Assembly (NCBI GenBank): GCA_016719855.1
Contig: JADJYH010000029.1
Coordinates: forward strand, 1-64,000
Direction: 5' to 3'
DNA length: 64,000 nucleotides
DNA from: Saprospiraceae bacterium
Lineage (GTDB): Bacteria; Bacteroidota; Bacteroidia; Chitinophagales; Saprospiraceae
In this document: positions 36,801-44,591 of the stretch, piece after piece
Layout: the number at the start of each line of letters is the position of its first letter
Position numbering within the stretch: position 1 is the stretch's first letter
The notes under the pieces: model-generated
Told to the model about the DNA's origin: nothing
What the model saw: only the letters and a program-made list of their open reading frames with translations
Database searches by the model: none
Program-made: the position numbers and the translations under genes

Positions 36801-39800
36801 GAACACCTCCAGCGTGTGGTACGGGATGGTGTCGCAGAGTGCGCTGCACCCGATCGGACTGTCCACTATCATGTCAATTTCGCCCGGCGGCGACTCGATG
36901 GTGAGCGGCGTCACCTGCTCGTAGCAGGGCGTCAGCACGATACTTTGGTAGGGGTCGCAGTTCCAGCCAAAATGGATTTGCAGGTTTTCCAATTGGCAGG
37001 AATTGTTGGTGGCGAGCAGGCGGTACGGAAAGCCGTCGGGGTTTTCCGGCAAGGTGCCAAGTTGCCAAACGCCGTTGACGGCAGGCACCGGCAGCCCTGT
37101 GGTTTGGTCAATCAGTTGGAAGCCCGTCACCAGACCAGTTTGCGAGGTGACGTACATCCAGGTGTTGAGGGCAGGCCCGCTCGACTGGCTGCCGACGATG
37201 GTCGGCGTGTTTTTCAACTTAAAATCGAACAAGAGTTGGTTGCTGAAACTGATGAGGTCGTACAGCGGGGCATCAATGGCCAGGTTGGCAATGAGCGGTC
37301 GCAGGGCGTTTGTCTCGATGGTAAAATCCAGCGGGTCAACTGGTTCGGGCAGGCCGGGCGCAAAGTTGACAGTGGTGCCGTGTACCATCGGCATCGAGAA
37401 TTTGTTCGTACACTCATTTTTGAAAATGTACTGGAAAGTGCCTGAAAAGCCCTCGTCAAGCGATGGTGTTTGGTAGGGGAGGAGGGCGTGGAAATATTGG
37501 CCGTTCATCAAATTTGGCGTGAACGAGACCTGCGTAAAAAGCTGCGCACCATCCTGGAACCGCAGGTTGGTCATGCGGGTTGTGCAAAGCTGAACGCTGG
37601 GCGGCACCATGATGTGGAGGTCTTCCACCACTATTAAGTTGCGGTGCTCGAAGGGGAAAAAGTTGCCCTCGTGCAGTTGCAGCCTCACCAAACTTGCCGT
37701 ATTGAAAGTGGAAGGCTCGCAGGGCGGCATCCCGAACGTACCGGGAATTATTTTGAACTCGTAGTATGAAAGCTCCAGTTCTGTGCCTCCGCAGTGGCAA
37801 TTCAGGATGGTATATTCGCTCGAATCGGCATCGAAAATGGATACATCCGGATTGACAACAATATTGCCTACTAGTGGAGTTGCGTCCATTTCAAATTTTG
37901 GATTGTAGCCAATACGGTAATCACCCACAAAGACCAAAGAGTCTCCTTGGTCAAAGGCGAAACTGGCAGGTAGGCATGTACCAATGAGTTGCGATAGGTC
38001 GTAATTGTACCTTATTATGCCGTTGGTAGTAAACGGAGGATTTGGACAATCGTACCAAATATTGGTGCTTTTGTCGTAGATGCTCATTCTTGAGCCTACC
38101 TCCGAGAAATTGTCGGGTGTAAAAAGTTCGGTACTGTTAAAGAGAGTCATCTTGTCTCCTCCAGAAAAACTGATATTCATGAACCCAAGTGGCAATGTAG
38201 CCCCCGGAACATCAATCACCACAGCACCTCGTAGCGTCGTACGGACCGTATCGCCAGCGATGAAGCGCTGTCGCTCCACGAGGTTCATGTCGGGCAGGCC
38301 AGACGGTGCGTCGGCAAAGCGGTCGTTGTTGTTGTCGGGCAGTCCGTAGTTTTTGCGGAGCGCAGTGAAATTGTACACCATGTAGCCCGGCGGTTGGTCA
38401 ATGCAGGTGGAGTCAATGAGACAATTGTAGCTAGCTCCAAATGATGTACAGTCCTTAATATTACAGTCAATTGGATAGTTGCCACATTTGCTTAGCGTAG
38501 TCATAATATTACCGGAAAAAGAAGGGGGGAAAACGGGAAAACAACTATCAAAAATACCGCAGGTGCTAACATACTCATAGTTGCAGACAGCTTGGTCAAA
38601 ACAAAGTGCCTCGCAATCAAAAATAAAATCAAATTGCATGGCGCCCGTGTCAACCGTGAGTGGCAAGTCATATACTGCCGTCATAGTGGTTAACGTGTCA
38701 GTTTCAGTGATTTGGAAACTGATTGGAGCATTTCCGTTGAGCAGCAATTCATTGTCTGGCACCCATTCCATACCGCAGGGTAGCTCGATATTGATGGTGA
38801 GCGGCACATCAAGTAGCGAGAGGCTGTCATAATTTACTTCGTAAAAAACGGTGTAAATACCACCATCTATCATGGGTTCATTGGTAAATATATTTGCTGT
38901 GGTAGTGAGCTGAAGTCCAGTTTTGCTCACCAAAACATAATTGTTGTTTTGAATAAATATATTAGGCGGGCACTCTTTGAAATAACTGTACTTGTATTCC
39001 CATCCTGTGCTGGGTTTCAATGGGAACGGACATTCCAGATTGCAGAAATACAAGTCCCAATGTACTATCACTGAAGCACCGGGTGCCAAGCTGGTTATTA
39101 CAACGTTGAATGAACTTACCAAGTCTTGTGGCCCATCACATGGTGGCCCAAAGCCCGGTTCGGCAAAACTATTTAGGTCAAAATCAATGGCAATGTTCGA
39201 GCTGTCCACATGGATGGAGGTTGTGTCCACCATCCCGCTTAAGTAGACATTTGTCGAAAGTGGTTGCTGCACAAAAAATCTAATGTCCAGCGCCTTGCCT
39301 GTCCCCACATTCGTGATTTTCATGCCCTGCGCATAGCCGTTCGGCCCACAGAAACATTCCGGCACCGTGATGATTGGCTCCCAAGCAAGCTGCGGCGCTT
39401 TGGTGTACAACTGGAAAGTGACCACCGCATTCACCGATTCCTGCTGGCACTCAGCGCCATCGCAGCCCCAGCCCACCGTGATGTTCGACACGGAGGAATG
39501 TTCGTCCAGCCCGCAGGTCACGATTTCGATGTCCTCGTTGATGACGATGGTTTCGTTGAACTCGAACAGCCCGTCGCCATCGCCCACCGCACTAAAATCG
39601 GAGGCATCGAACAGCAACTCGAAAACACCCGGCCCTGATGGCACCACCGTGCCCTGCGGGGAGGTGATGCTGATGCCGGGCTGGTACACGTCCTTGAACG
39701 TGAAGCTCGACAAGGCTCCGGGGCGGGTGTTCCGGACGGTGATTTTGCGGTGCAAAACATCGCCCCTAGTACCCATCATCACCGTGTTCGTTACGGCGGT

Positions 39801-40286
39801 GATGACCAGCAGCGCCCGGTCAATTACGTAGGGATTGGTCGTCACGTTCGTGCTGCCGCCGTTCCAGTTGAGCGTGATATTGTTCACAAAAACCTCGGCG
39901 TTGTCAACGCAGGCTGCTGTTTGGCATTTGGCGCTGGCCAGCAGCGTGAAGGTTTGCGAAGCGCCCGGGGAAAGGTTGGGCAGCATGAATTGCGGAGCGG
40001 AAAGGTTGCTGAGGTTGCCTTCCACCACGCCCCCGCTCACCGACCCCTGCACGTACTCGATGCCGCAGGAAGTGCCGAGGGTGGTGGTGAAATTCACCGT
40101 CACCATTGCGCTGGTCAGGGTAGCGCCGGTGGTGTTTTGCACGGTGAAACTGAAGCTGGCCTGGTCGCAGGCAAAGAAATCAGCAGGATTTTGGTAAGTG
40201 ATGTTCTGCGCAAAAATACTTGAGCAAAAAAAGAGGAGCAAAATTGTTCCCAGCAGTTCGAAGGGCAATCTGTCGGAGCGTTCCAT
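33867..40286 (-). CDS. Giant secreted surface protein with T9SS type B (CHU_C) C-terminus, 2139 aa
   Basis: Signal peptide (LLGTILLLFFCSSIFAQ) followed by about 1,550 residues of DUF11-like and other beta-sandwich repeats with paired cysteines. Ig/PKD-like units rich in Cys follow (for example AGPDDTFCPGEVAQLNATYD, with further copies at roughly residues 1660-2030), and then a CHU_C gliding-type sorting domain, VPNAFSPNGDSKNDVF through WDGTQDGKPAASDVYIYLI. Type B cargo are exported by the type IX system and kept at or released from the surface. Likely an adhesin or matrix protein. The reading frame is intact over 6.4 kb. Codon use in the part at about 37.8-39.2 kb is AT-richer than the rest. 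Confidence 0.9.
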   Translation of the reverse strand: MERSDRLPFELLGTILLLFFCSSIFAQNITYQNPADFFACDQASFSFTVQNTTGATLTSAMVTVNFTTTLGTSCGIEYVQGSVSGGVVEGNLSNLSAPQFMLPNLSPGASQTFTLLASAKCQTAACVDNAEVFVNNITLNWNGGSTNVTTNPYVIDRALLVITAVTNTVMMGTRGDVLHRKITVRNTRPGALSSFTFKDVYQPGISITSPQGTVVPSGPGVFELLFDASDFSAVGDGDGLFEFNETIVINEDIEIVTCGLDEHSSVSNITVGWGCDGAECQQESVNAVVTFQLYTKAPQLAWEPIITVPECFCGPNGYAQGMKITNVGTGKALDIRFFVQQPLSTNVYLSGMVDTTSIHVDSSNIAIDFDLNSFAEPGFGPPCDGPQDLVSSFNVVITSLAPGASVIVHWDLYFCNLECPFPLKPSTGWEYKYSYFKECPPNIFIQNNNYVLVSKTGLQLTTTANIFTNEPMIDGGIYTVFYEVNYDSLSLLDVPLTINIELPCGMEWVPDNELLLNGNAPISFQITETDTLTTMTAVYDLPLTVDTGAMQFDFIFDCEALCFDQAVCNYEYVSTCGIFDSCFPVFPPSFSGNIMTTLSKCGNYPIDCNIKDCTSFGASYNCLIDSTCIDQPPGYMVYNFTALRKNYGLPDNNNDRFADAPSGLPDMNLVERQRFIAGDTVRTTLRGAVVIDVPGATLPLGFMNISFSGGDKMTLFNSTELFTPDNFSEVGSRMSIYDKSTNIWYDCPNPPFTTNGIIRYNYDLSQLIGTCLPASFAFDQGDSLVFVGDYRIGYNPKFEMDATPLVGNIVVNPDVSIFDADSSEYTILNCHCGGTELELSYYEFKIIPGTFGMPPCEPSTFNTASLVRLQLHEGNFFPFEHRNLIVVEDLHIMVPPSVQLCTTRMTNLRFQDGAQLFTQVSFTPNLMNGQYFHALLPYQTPSLDEGFSGTFQYIFKNECTNKFSMPMVHGTTVNFAPGLPEPVDPLDFTIETNALRPLIANLAIDAPLYDLISFSNQLLFDFKLKNTPTIVGSQSSGPALNTWMYVTSQTGLVTGFQLIDQTTGLPVPAVNGVWQLGTLPENPDGFPYRLLATNNSCQLENLQIHFGWNCDPYQSIVLTPCYEQVTPLTIESPPGEIDMIVDSPIGCSALCDTIPYHTLEVFNAQLGAVYDLRVKALVPPGMNVISGSCEVEYPTGSGLIYPIGDPTIVGSGVVEWNLSMLFDSIAGGLPGVSEAPFNSLTLRFLGETTCDFIADAYVLFIATAEQNCGTPTNTIAKPGDPLCIDGVSGTFTMNINVNAVPGFGCNNDVGFEVTLSASDTLPPGACLIVTLPPGITYELNSCESTCAAGLNCTPTIDGSLVTWQLPAGILPSQLLCLNFNTQGWAGLGCENGVVLFRSAAQTQAICALTGDSCSTKVSTGSLILPFDVMRPEYDLNDFNITASASGPNDLVNFSVDVTNSGADNLPPLEIEFYLDTDGDGDGDQLVHTENYTTMISAGQTVTVTGSFSLPSATNLCSLIALIDPTQQCACSGDLVQVATPIEYETGQNWTVCSGADQPIGVVAMPGFDYQWTPADCLTDAQLPMTIFNCVNDGVAPVDYQFTLAEGNGFCEIQNLIAVTVQPVPGIAYADSPICLGESANLAATDGVSFNWQGPGIAQPNQQIVTVTPASTSTYSVTVVDTFGCAGSDTVMVVVAPLPIVTAGPDDTFCPGEVAQLNATYDPDFDYFWSPVAIGGLPALSNPTISSPLVLTNQTTTFSLLVLDENGCSAMDEVTVSFADSLLIVMPPDVTICTGGNTTLVVTSNVPANFIWSPDGACVNPPSCSSLLVMPSSTTTYFVNATSDDGCTTSGSVTVTVVTDQIVENGPTVEICEGETTVIFGQTVSEPGIYCDTFTVAGGCDSLYCVELLVKPGIDTSLVLDTICFGESVVFEGATYTEEGQHCVTYPAPNGCDSTICLNLTVLDTAIFELVFATDTINLGDSLTLSILPGGYTSIIWMANDSLLAGCTDSLACTVFPTKNTTYSVAVTTPDGCGGSASQVIAVIPDCDPENVEVPNAFSPNGDSKNDVFRIVGPGSEAILNMRIWNRWGEKVYDGAGPWDGTQDGKPAASDVYIYLIKVGCAVAVEDMEKVLKGDVTLLR

Positions 40287-40659
40287 GTGTCTTGGATTTT
40301 GCAGGTGGTGGTTGTAGGTGAAAAATGAGGTGGGAAAGTTAGCAATAGTTTTTAGAAATGGCTGCCCGTTATTAGTGATTTCAATTTATGCGAATTAGGA
40401 GTTCCAAGTGCCGTCAACCACTTTACTTCGCTCCAAAAGGTTTTGTGCAAAGGGGGCTTGGGGGCGGAACGCCCCCAAAATACCCCTCCCCCGAAGAGCC
40501 GCCGAAGGCGCTGTGAAGGCCTGTGATATGAGATTTTCGGGTTTTTCACAAAACATCGAGCCAAAATCTCCACCACCACCATCGTTTTTCAAGAAAGCAT
40601 GGATGAAAAACCTGGGGAGAATTGGCTGGATGGGGTTTCTCTTTACATTTGCAGCTTTC
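40287..40659. other. Divergent promoter region with short GC hairpin
   Basis: Gap between the giant surface protein and the chain-length protein genes. It contains a perfect 9-bp hairpin (TTGGGGGCG, loop GAA, 40458-40478) and a 12-base match (ATGCGAATTAGG, 40388-40399) to the end of the MITE-like element at 21597. No coding frame looks real. Confidence 0.5.
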
Positions 40660-40743
40660 TTGAGAATTTAAGAATTTGAGAATTTGAGGGCTTGAGACGA
40701 GGCCCCTCAAACGCTCGAACGCTCGAACGCTCAAACCCTCAAC
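40660..40743. repeat. Inverted repeat of AATTTGAG / CGCTCGAA units
   Basis: The left arm carries three GAATTTGAG units, the right arm three ACGCTCGA(A) units ending in CAAACCCTCAA; arms pair imperfectly around GAGGC-GCCCC. It ends four bases before the ATG of the chain-length protein gene. Confidence 0.75.
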
Positions 40744-40747
40744 ATTC

Positions 40748-41857
40748 ATGGACAACAAAGACAACCTACTCGGCGTCATTTCGACCATTTTCAAATGGCG
40801 GAAAATCATCCTCCTCACCTGTGCCGTTACGGCCGTTGGTGCGGCAATTGTGTCGCTGGTGCTGCCGGTTTATTACAAATCCACCACGATTTTTTATGCG
40901 GCCAGTCCAGACTTGGCGGTACCGGAGGCCATCTTTGGCACGGGTGGGGAACCACCAGATTACTATGGAACGGAGAACGATATTGACCGGATACTGAGCA
41001 TTGCCAAGTCGGGCGAACTGGTAGCGTTCATGGTGGACAGCTTCGACCTGTACGAGCGCTACGATATTGACCCAAAAAGCCCACGAGGGTCTTACTACGT
41101 GGCGTTGGAGTTTCAGGGGCATTTCGATGTGGTGAAAACGAAGTACGATGCCATCGAGCTGAGCATCGAAGACGAGGACAAGGAAATGGCGTCCAAGATG
41201 ACCAATGCCGCCCGCAACTTTGTCAACATGCTTGCGCAAAGAATCATCAAGGAAAGCCAGTCGAAGACCGTGCGAACTTTCGAAGAAAACATTGCGCAGA
41301 AAGAGGCCGACATGAAAATGATGAACGACTCGATGCAGCGCATCCGCCTCCGCTACGGCGTGTACAACACCAAGGCGCAATCCGAAAACCTCTCGGAACT
41401 GATAGCGACGGGGGAGGCAAAAATGAACCTTTCCAAGGCGAAACTCTCGTCGCTGCTGAATGCTGGCTACAACAAAAAGGATTCGCTGACCTTGCTCCAA
41501 GCCAATATCACGGGCTACGAAAGCCAGTTGCAGCAGCTCTACGTCCGCCTCGACACCTTCAACAAGGGCATGTCATTGATGGACTACCTCGTGGAGTCGC
41601 AGCTCCAAGCGAGCGAGCAACTGGCCGAGGACAAGGAGCACTACAAGATGTCAAAAGCTGCCTACAATTCAGAGTTCCCGGCGCTGTTCCTGCTCGAACC
41701 AGGGCAGGTGCCAGTCATCAAAGAGCGGCCCAAGCGGGCGATGATGGTGGTAGTTTCGACGTTCGTGGCGTTCATTTTCAGCGTGCTAGGCGTACTGATT
41801 TTCGACACCTATCGTGACGTGAATTGGCGAGAGGTACTGAACCCACAACCAAAATGA
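40748..41857 (+). CDS. Wzz/PCP-type polysaccharide chain-length protein
   Basis: A 369-residue inner-membrane protein: N-terminal helix (about 18-38, KIILLTCAVTAVGAAIVSLV), a periplasmic part of 280 residues with a long coiled coil (ENIAQKEADMKMMNDSMQRI), and a C-terminal helix (MMVVVSTFVAFIFSVLGVLI). This is the polysaccharide co-polymerase layout that sets chain length of O-antigen or exopolysaccharide. The proline-rich VIKERPKRA before the last helix fits. Its TGA overlaps the ATG of the O-antigen-ligase-like gene. Confidence 0.85.
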   Translation: MDNKDNLLGVISTIFKWRKIILLTCAVTAVGAAIVSLVLPVYYKSTTIFYAASPDLAVPEAIFGTGGEPPDYYGTENDIDRILSIAKSGELVAFMVDSFDLYERYDIDPKSPRGSYYVALEFQGHFDVVKTKYDAIELSIEDEDKEMASKMTNAARNFVNMLAQRIIKESQSKTVRTFEENIAQKEADMKMMNDSMQRIRLRYGVYNTKAQSENLSELIATGEAKMNLSKAKLSSLLNAGYNKKDSLTLLQANITGYESQLQQLYVRLDTFNKGMSLMDYLVESQLQASEQLAEDKEHYKMSKAAYNSEFPALFLLEPGQVPVIKERPKRAMMVVVSTFVAFIFSVLGVLIFDTYRDVNWREVLNPQPK

Positions 41858-43293
41858 CCCTCGCCGACCAAAAAACCCGCACCTTGCTCATCGGCTTTTC
41901 CGCCATCGTGGTGGTGAGCCTGCTGGTGGGCGTCGCTGGCAATTGGTGGTTCCTGGCGGGCATCCCGGCGTTGGCGCTGTACGGCTACCTCGCCCTGGTT
42001 GATTTCCGCAAAATCTTCTACCTGCTCTTCTTTTTCATCCCCCTCACCGTGGAGGTCTGGCTGCCCAACGGCACCGTGACCGATATGCCCACCGAGCTGA
42101 TGACCGTGCTGTTGATGGGGATTTACTTCGTTTACACGCTCCGCAATGGGCGCAACCTCCGCTCGGACTTCCTCAAGCACCCCATCACACTGGCGCTGCT
42201 GCTGCACCTCGGCTGGCTGTTCGTCACGGCCATCACCTCGCAGGACTTGATGATTTCCGTCAAGTTTTCGTTGGCAAAAATCTGGTACGTCACCACGTTT
42301 TTCTTTCTGGCGGGCAGCATTTTGAAGGAAGAAAAAGACCTGCGCAAGCTTACCTGGGTGGTGCTGGTGCCGCTGGTGGGCACCGTTTTTTACGTGCTGG
42401 TCAAACACGCCGCCATCGGGTTCAGCTTCGCCGAAATCCACACCATCGTGCAGCCGTTTTACCGCAACAAAGTGGCCTACGCCTGCATGTTGAGCATCTT
42501 TCTGCCTTTCGTTTGGTTCACCCGCCAGATGTACCGCACCTGGTCATGGCAGTGGACGATACTGGCCGGGGTGACTGTGCTGTTGCTGATTGGCATCCAA
42601 TATTCGTACACCCGTGCGGCGTACCTCACGTTGGGGATGGCCGTCGGAGCCTTTTTTGTGATAAAATGGCGACTGATGAAGCCCGTACTCGTGGGAGCGG
42701 CCATATTGGCAGTGCTTTACGTGGTGGGCATGGTGAGCCACAACAGCTACCTCGACCACAAGCCCGTTTATGAAAAGACCATCACCCACGAGGACTTCGG
42801 CGACCTGCTGAACTCCACGACCAAGGGGCAGGACGTGAGCACGATGGAGCGGGTGTACCGTTGGGTGGCCGGCGGGCACATGCTCGGCGAGCGGCCACTG
42901 CTGGGCTTTGGGCCGGGGACGTTTACGGCATTTTACAAAACCTACACACTGCACGGCTTTCGCACCTACGTCAGCGACAACACTGAAGGCTCCGGCATAC
43001 ACTGCTACTACCTGATGACGGCGGTGGAGCAGGGGTACATCGGTGCGTTGTTGTTCGTGGCATTGGTTTTCATTGTACTTTTGAAGGGCGAAATCATCTA
43101 CCACCAAACCACCGACCCCGACCGCAAGCGGTTGGTGATGATGGTGATGCTGACCACCGTGGTCATTGATGGCCTGCTGCTGATGAACGACTTGGTGGAA
43201 ACGGACAAAATTGGCTCGTTTTTCTTTCTTTGCATGGCGGTTTTGGTGAATGTTGACTTGGCGAACAAAAAGACTTTAGACGGTAGACAATAG
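41854..43293 (+). CDS. O-antigen ligase/polymerase-like membrane protein
   Basis: A 479-residue polytopic protein with about 11-12 helices and the large periplasmic loop of Wzy/WaaL-type proteins (about 290-395). The loop includes VSTMERVYRWVAGGHMLGER and PLLGFGPGTFTAFYKTYTLH, the usual Wzy_C pattern with conserved Arg and His. It probably polymerises or ligates surface polysaccharide with the preceding chain-length protein. The start at 41854 overlaps that gene's stop (ATGA). Its last residues (TLDGRQ) are encoded by the AGACGGTAGAC repeat. Confidence 0.85.
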   Translation: MTLADQKTRTLLIGFSAIVVVSLLVGVAGNWWFLAGIPALALYGYLALVDFRKIFYLLFFFIPLTVEVWLPNGTVTDMPTELMTVLLMGIYFVYTLRNGRNLRSDFLKHPITLALLLHLGWLFVTAITSQDLMISVKFSLAKIWYVTTFFFLAGSILKEEKDLRKLTWVVLVPLVGTVFYVLVKHAAIGFSFAEIHTIVQPFYRNKVAYACMLSIFLPFVWFTRQMYRTWSWQWTILAGVTVLLLIGIQYSYTRAAYLTLGMAVGAFFVIKWRLMKPVLVGAAILAVLYVVGMVSHNSYLDHKPVYEKTITHEDFGDLLNSTTKGQDVSTMERVYRWVAGGHMLGERPLLGFGPGTFTAFYKTYTLHGFRTYVSDNTEGSGIHCYYLMTAVEQGYIGALLFVALVFIVLLKGEIIYHQTTDPDRKRLVMMVMLTTVVIDGLLLMNDLVETDKIGSFFFLCMAVLVNVDLANKKTLDGRQ

Positions 43294-43340
43294 ACTTGAG
43301 ATTAAGCAGGAACTTGTCTAGAGTCTATTGTCTACCGTCT
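43278..43340. repeat. Perfect 19-bp hairpin of TAGACAATAGAC units
   Basis: AGACGGTAGACAATAGACT (43278-43296) and its exact complement (43322-43340), loop 25 bases. It overlaps the O-antigen-ligase stop side and ends eight bases before the next ATG. The same unit recurs at 54249-54278. Confidence 0.92.
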
Positions 43341-43348
43341 TAAAAAAC

Positions 43349-44521
43349 ATGGATATCTATCAAAGAAAATCACGTTGGAAATGGTACCTGGCTGCTGCCG
43401 GGGCGGTCATCGTATTGATTTCCATGTTCTACACCAAGTACTTGACTGGCAAGCTGGAGCAGGAGGAATTGAAAAAGGTGCAACAGTTGAAGACGGCCCT
43501 CGAAACGCTGACCTTGGCAATGGAAGACACCTTGCAGTGCGATGTGAGCTTTCAGACCAATTTTCTTTCCGAGAACACCACCGTACCGATACTATTGGTG
43601 GACGAAATGGGCAACCCGCAGGAGGGCAGGAATTTTGGCCCAACTCAGGATACCGACCAAGCATTTTTGAAGCAAAAACTGCAAGAATTCCAATCGAATC
43701 ATTCGGAACCGATAAACGTTTCCACGCCTTGGGGCAGTCAGCGACTCTACTTCGAGCACTCGCTGATTCTACAACTGCTCAAGCTCTACCCCATCCTCCA
43801 GTTCATCCTCATCGCCGCCTTCATCGCCTTCGGCTACCTCGGTTTCAGCACCAGCCGCCGGGCGGAGCAGAACCGAGTCTGGGCGGGCATGGCCAAGGAG
43901 ACGGCGCACCAGCTCGGTACGCCCATCAGCGGAATCGTGGCTTGGATAGAGCACCTGCGCAGTCTCCGGGAAGACGACACCGAGGTGAACGAAGTCCTCG
44001 ACGAACTCGGCAACGACGTGATTCGCCTCGAACTCATCGCCGACCGCTTCTCCAAAATCGGCTCGGCACCGGAGCTTTCTCCCGTTAATATTTTCGATGA
44101 ACTCGAAAAATGCCGCCAGTACATGCAGCGCCGAGCCAGCCGCAAGGTCGAGTTCCACTTTCCGCAACCCACTGATTTTGAACCGATTACCGTCAAAATA
44201 AACTCCCACCTCTTCGAGTGGGTCATCGAGAACCTGCTCCGCAACGCCCTTGACTCGATGGAAGGCACAGGCAGCATCAGCGCCACCGTTTATCAGGACC
44301 CAAGGAACGTGTTCATTGACCTCACAGATACGGGCAAGGGCATCCCCGCCTCCAAGTTCAAGACCGTCTTCCAACCCGGCTACACCACAAAAAAAAGGGG
44401 ATGGGGCTTGGGGCTATCGCTCACCAAGCGAATTATCGAAGAATACCATTCCGGCAAGATTTTTGTAAAAAAGTCGGTGCTGAACGAGGGAACGACCTTC
44501 ACTATTCAATTGCCGAAGTAA
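43349..44521 (+). CDS. Membrane sensor histidine kinase
   Basis: A 390-residue kinase: helix 1 (about 12-28), a periplasmic part of 120 residues, helix 2 (about 148-165), then a HisKA-like dimerisation segment with the phospho-His187 in AKETAHQLGTPISGI. The HATPase domain has VIENLLRNALDSMEG (N box), TDTGKGIPASK (G1) and GWGLGLSLTKRIIEE (G2). No HAMP is evident. No response regulator gene is next to it, so the partner is elsewhere. The start MDIYQRKSRW at 43349 is chosen over a frame beginning inside the hairpin. Confidence 0.9.
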   Translation: MDIYQRKSRWKWYLAAAGAVIVLISMFYTKYLTGKLEQEELKKVQQLKTALETLTLAMEDTLQCDVSFQTNFLSENTTVPILLVDEMGNPQEGRNFGPTQDTDQAFLKQKLQEFQSNHSEPINVSTPWGSQRLYFEHSLILQLLKLYPILQFILIAAFIAFGYLGFSTSRRAEQNRVWAGMAKETAHQLGTPISGIVAWIEHLRSLREDDTEVNEVLDELGNDVIRLELIADRFSKIGSAPELSPVNIFDELEKCRQYMQRRASRKVEFHFPQPTDFEPITVKINSHLFEWVIENLLRNALDSMEGTGSISATVYQDPRNVFIDLTDTGKGIPASKFKTVFQPGYTTKKRGWGLGLSLTKRIIEEYHSGKIFVKKSVLNEGTTFTIQLPK

Positions 44522-44591
44522 GGCTCCACCCGTCCAGCCATCCTTCCCTCCAGTCTGCCCCACGGCATTCATCCATCATCCGACACAATAC

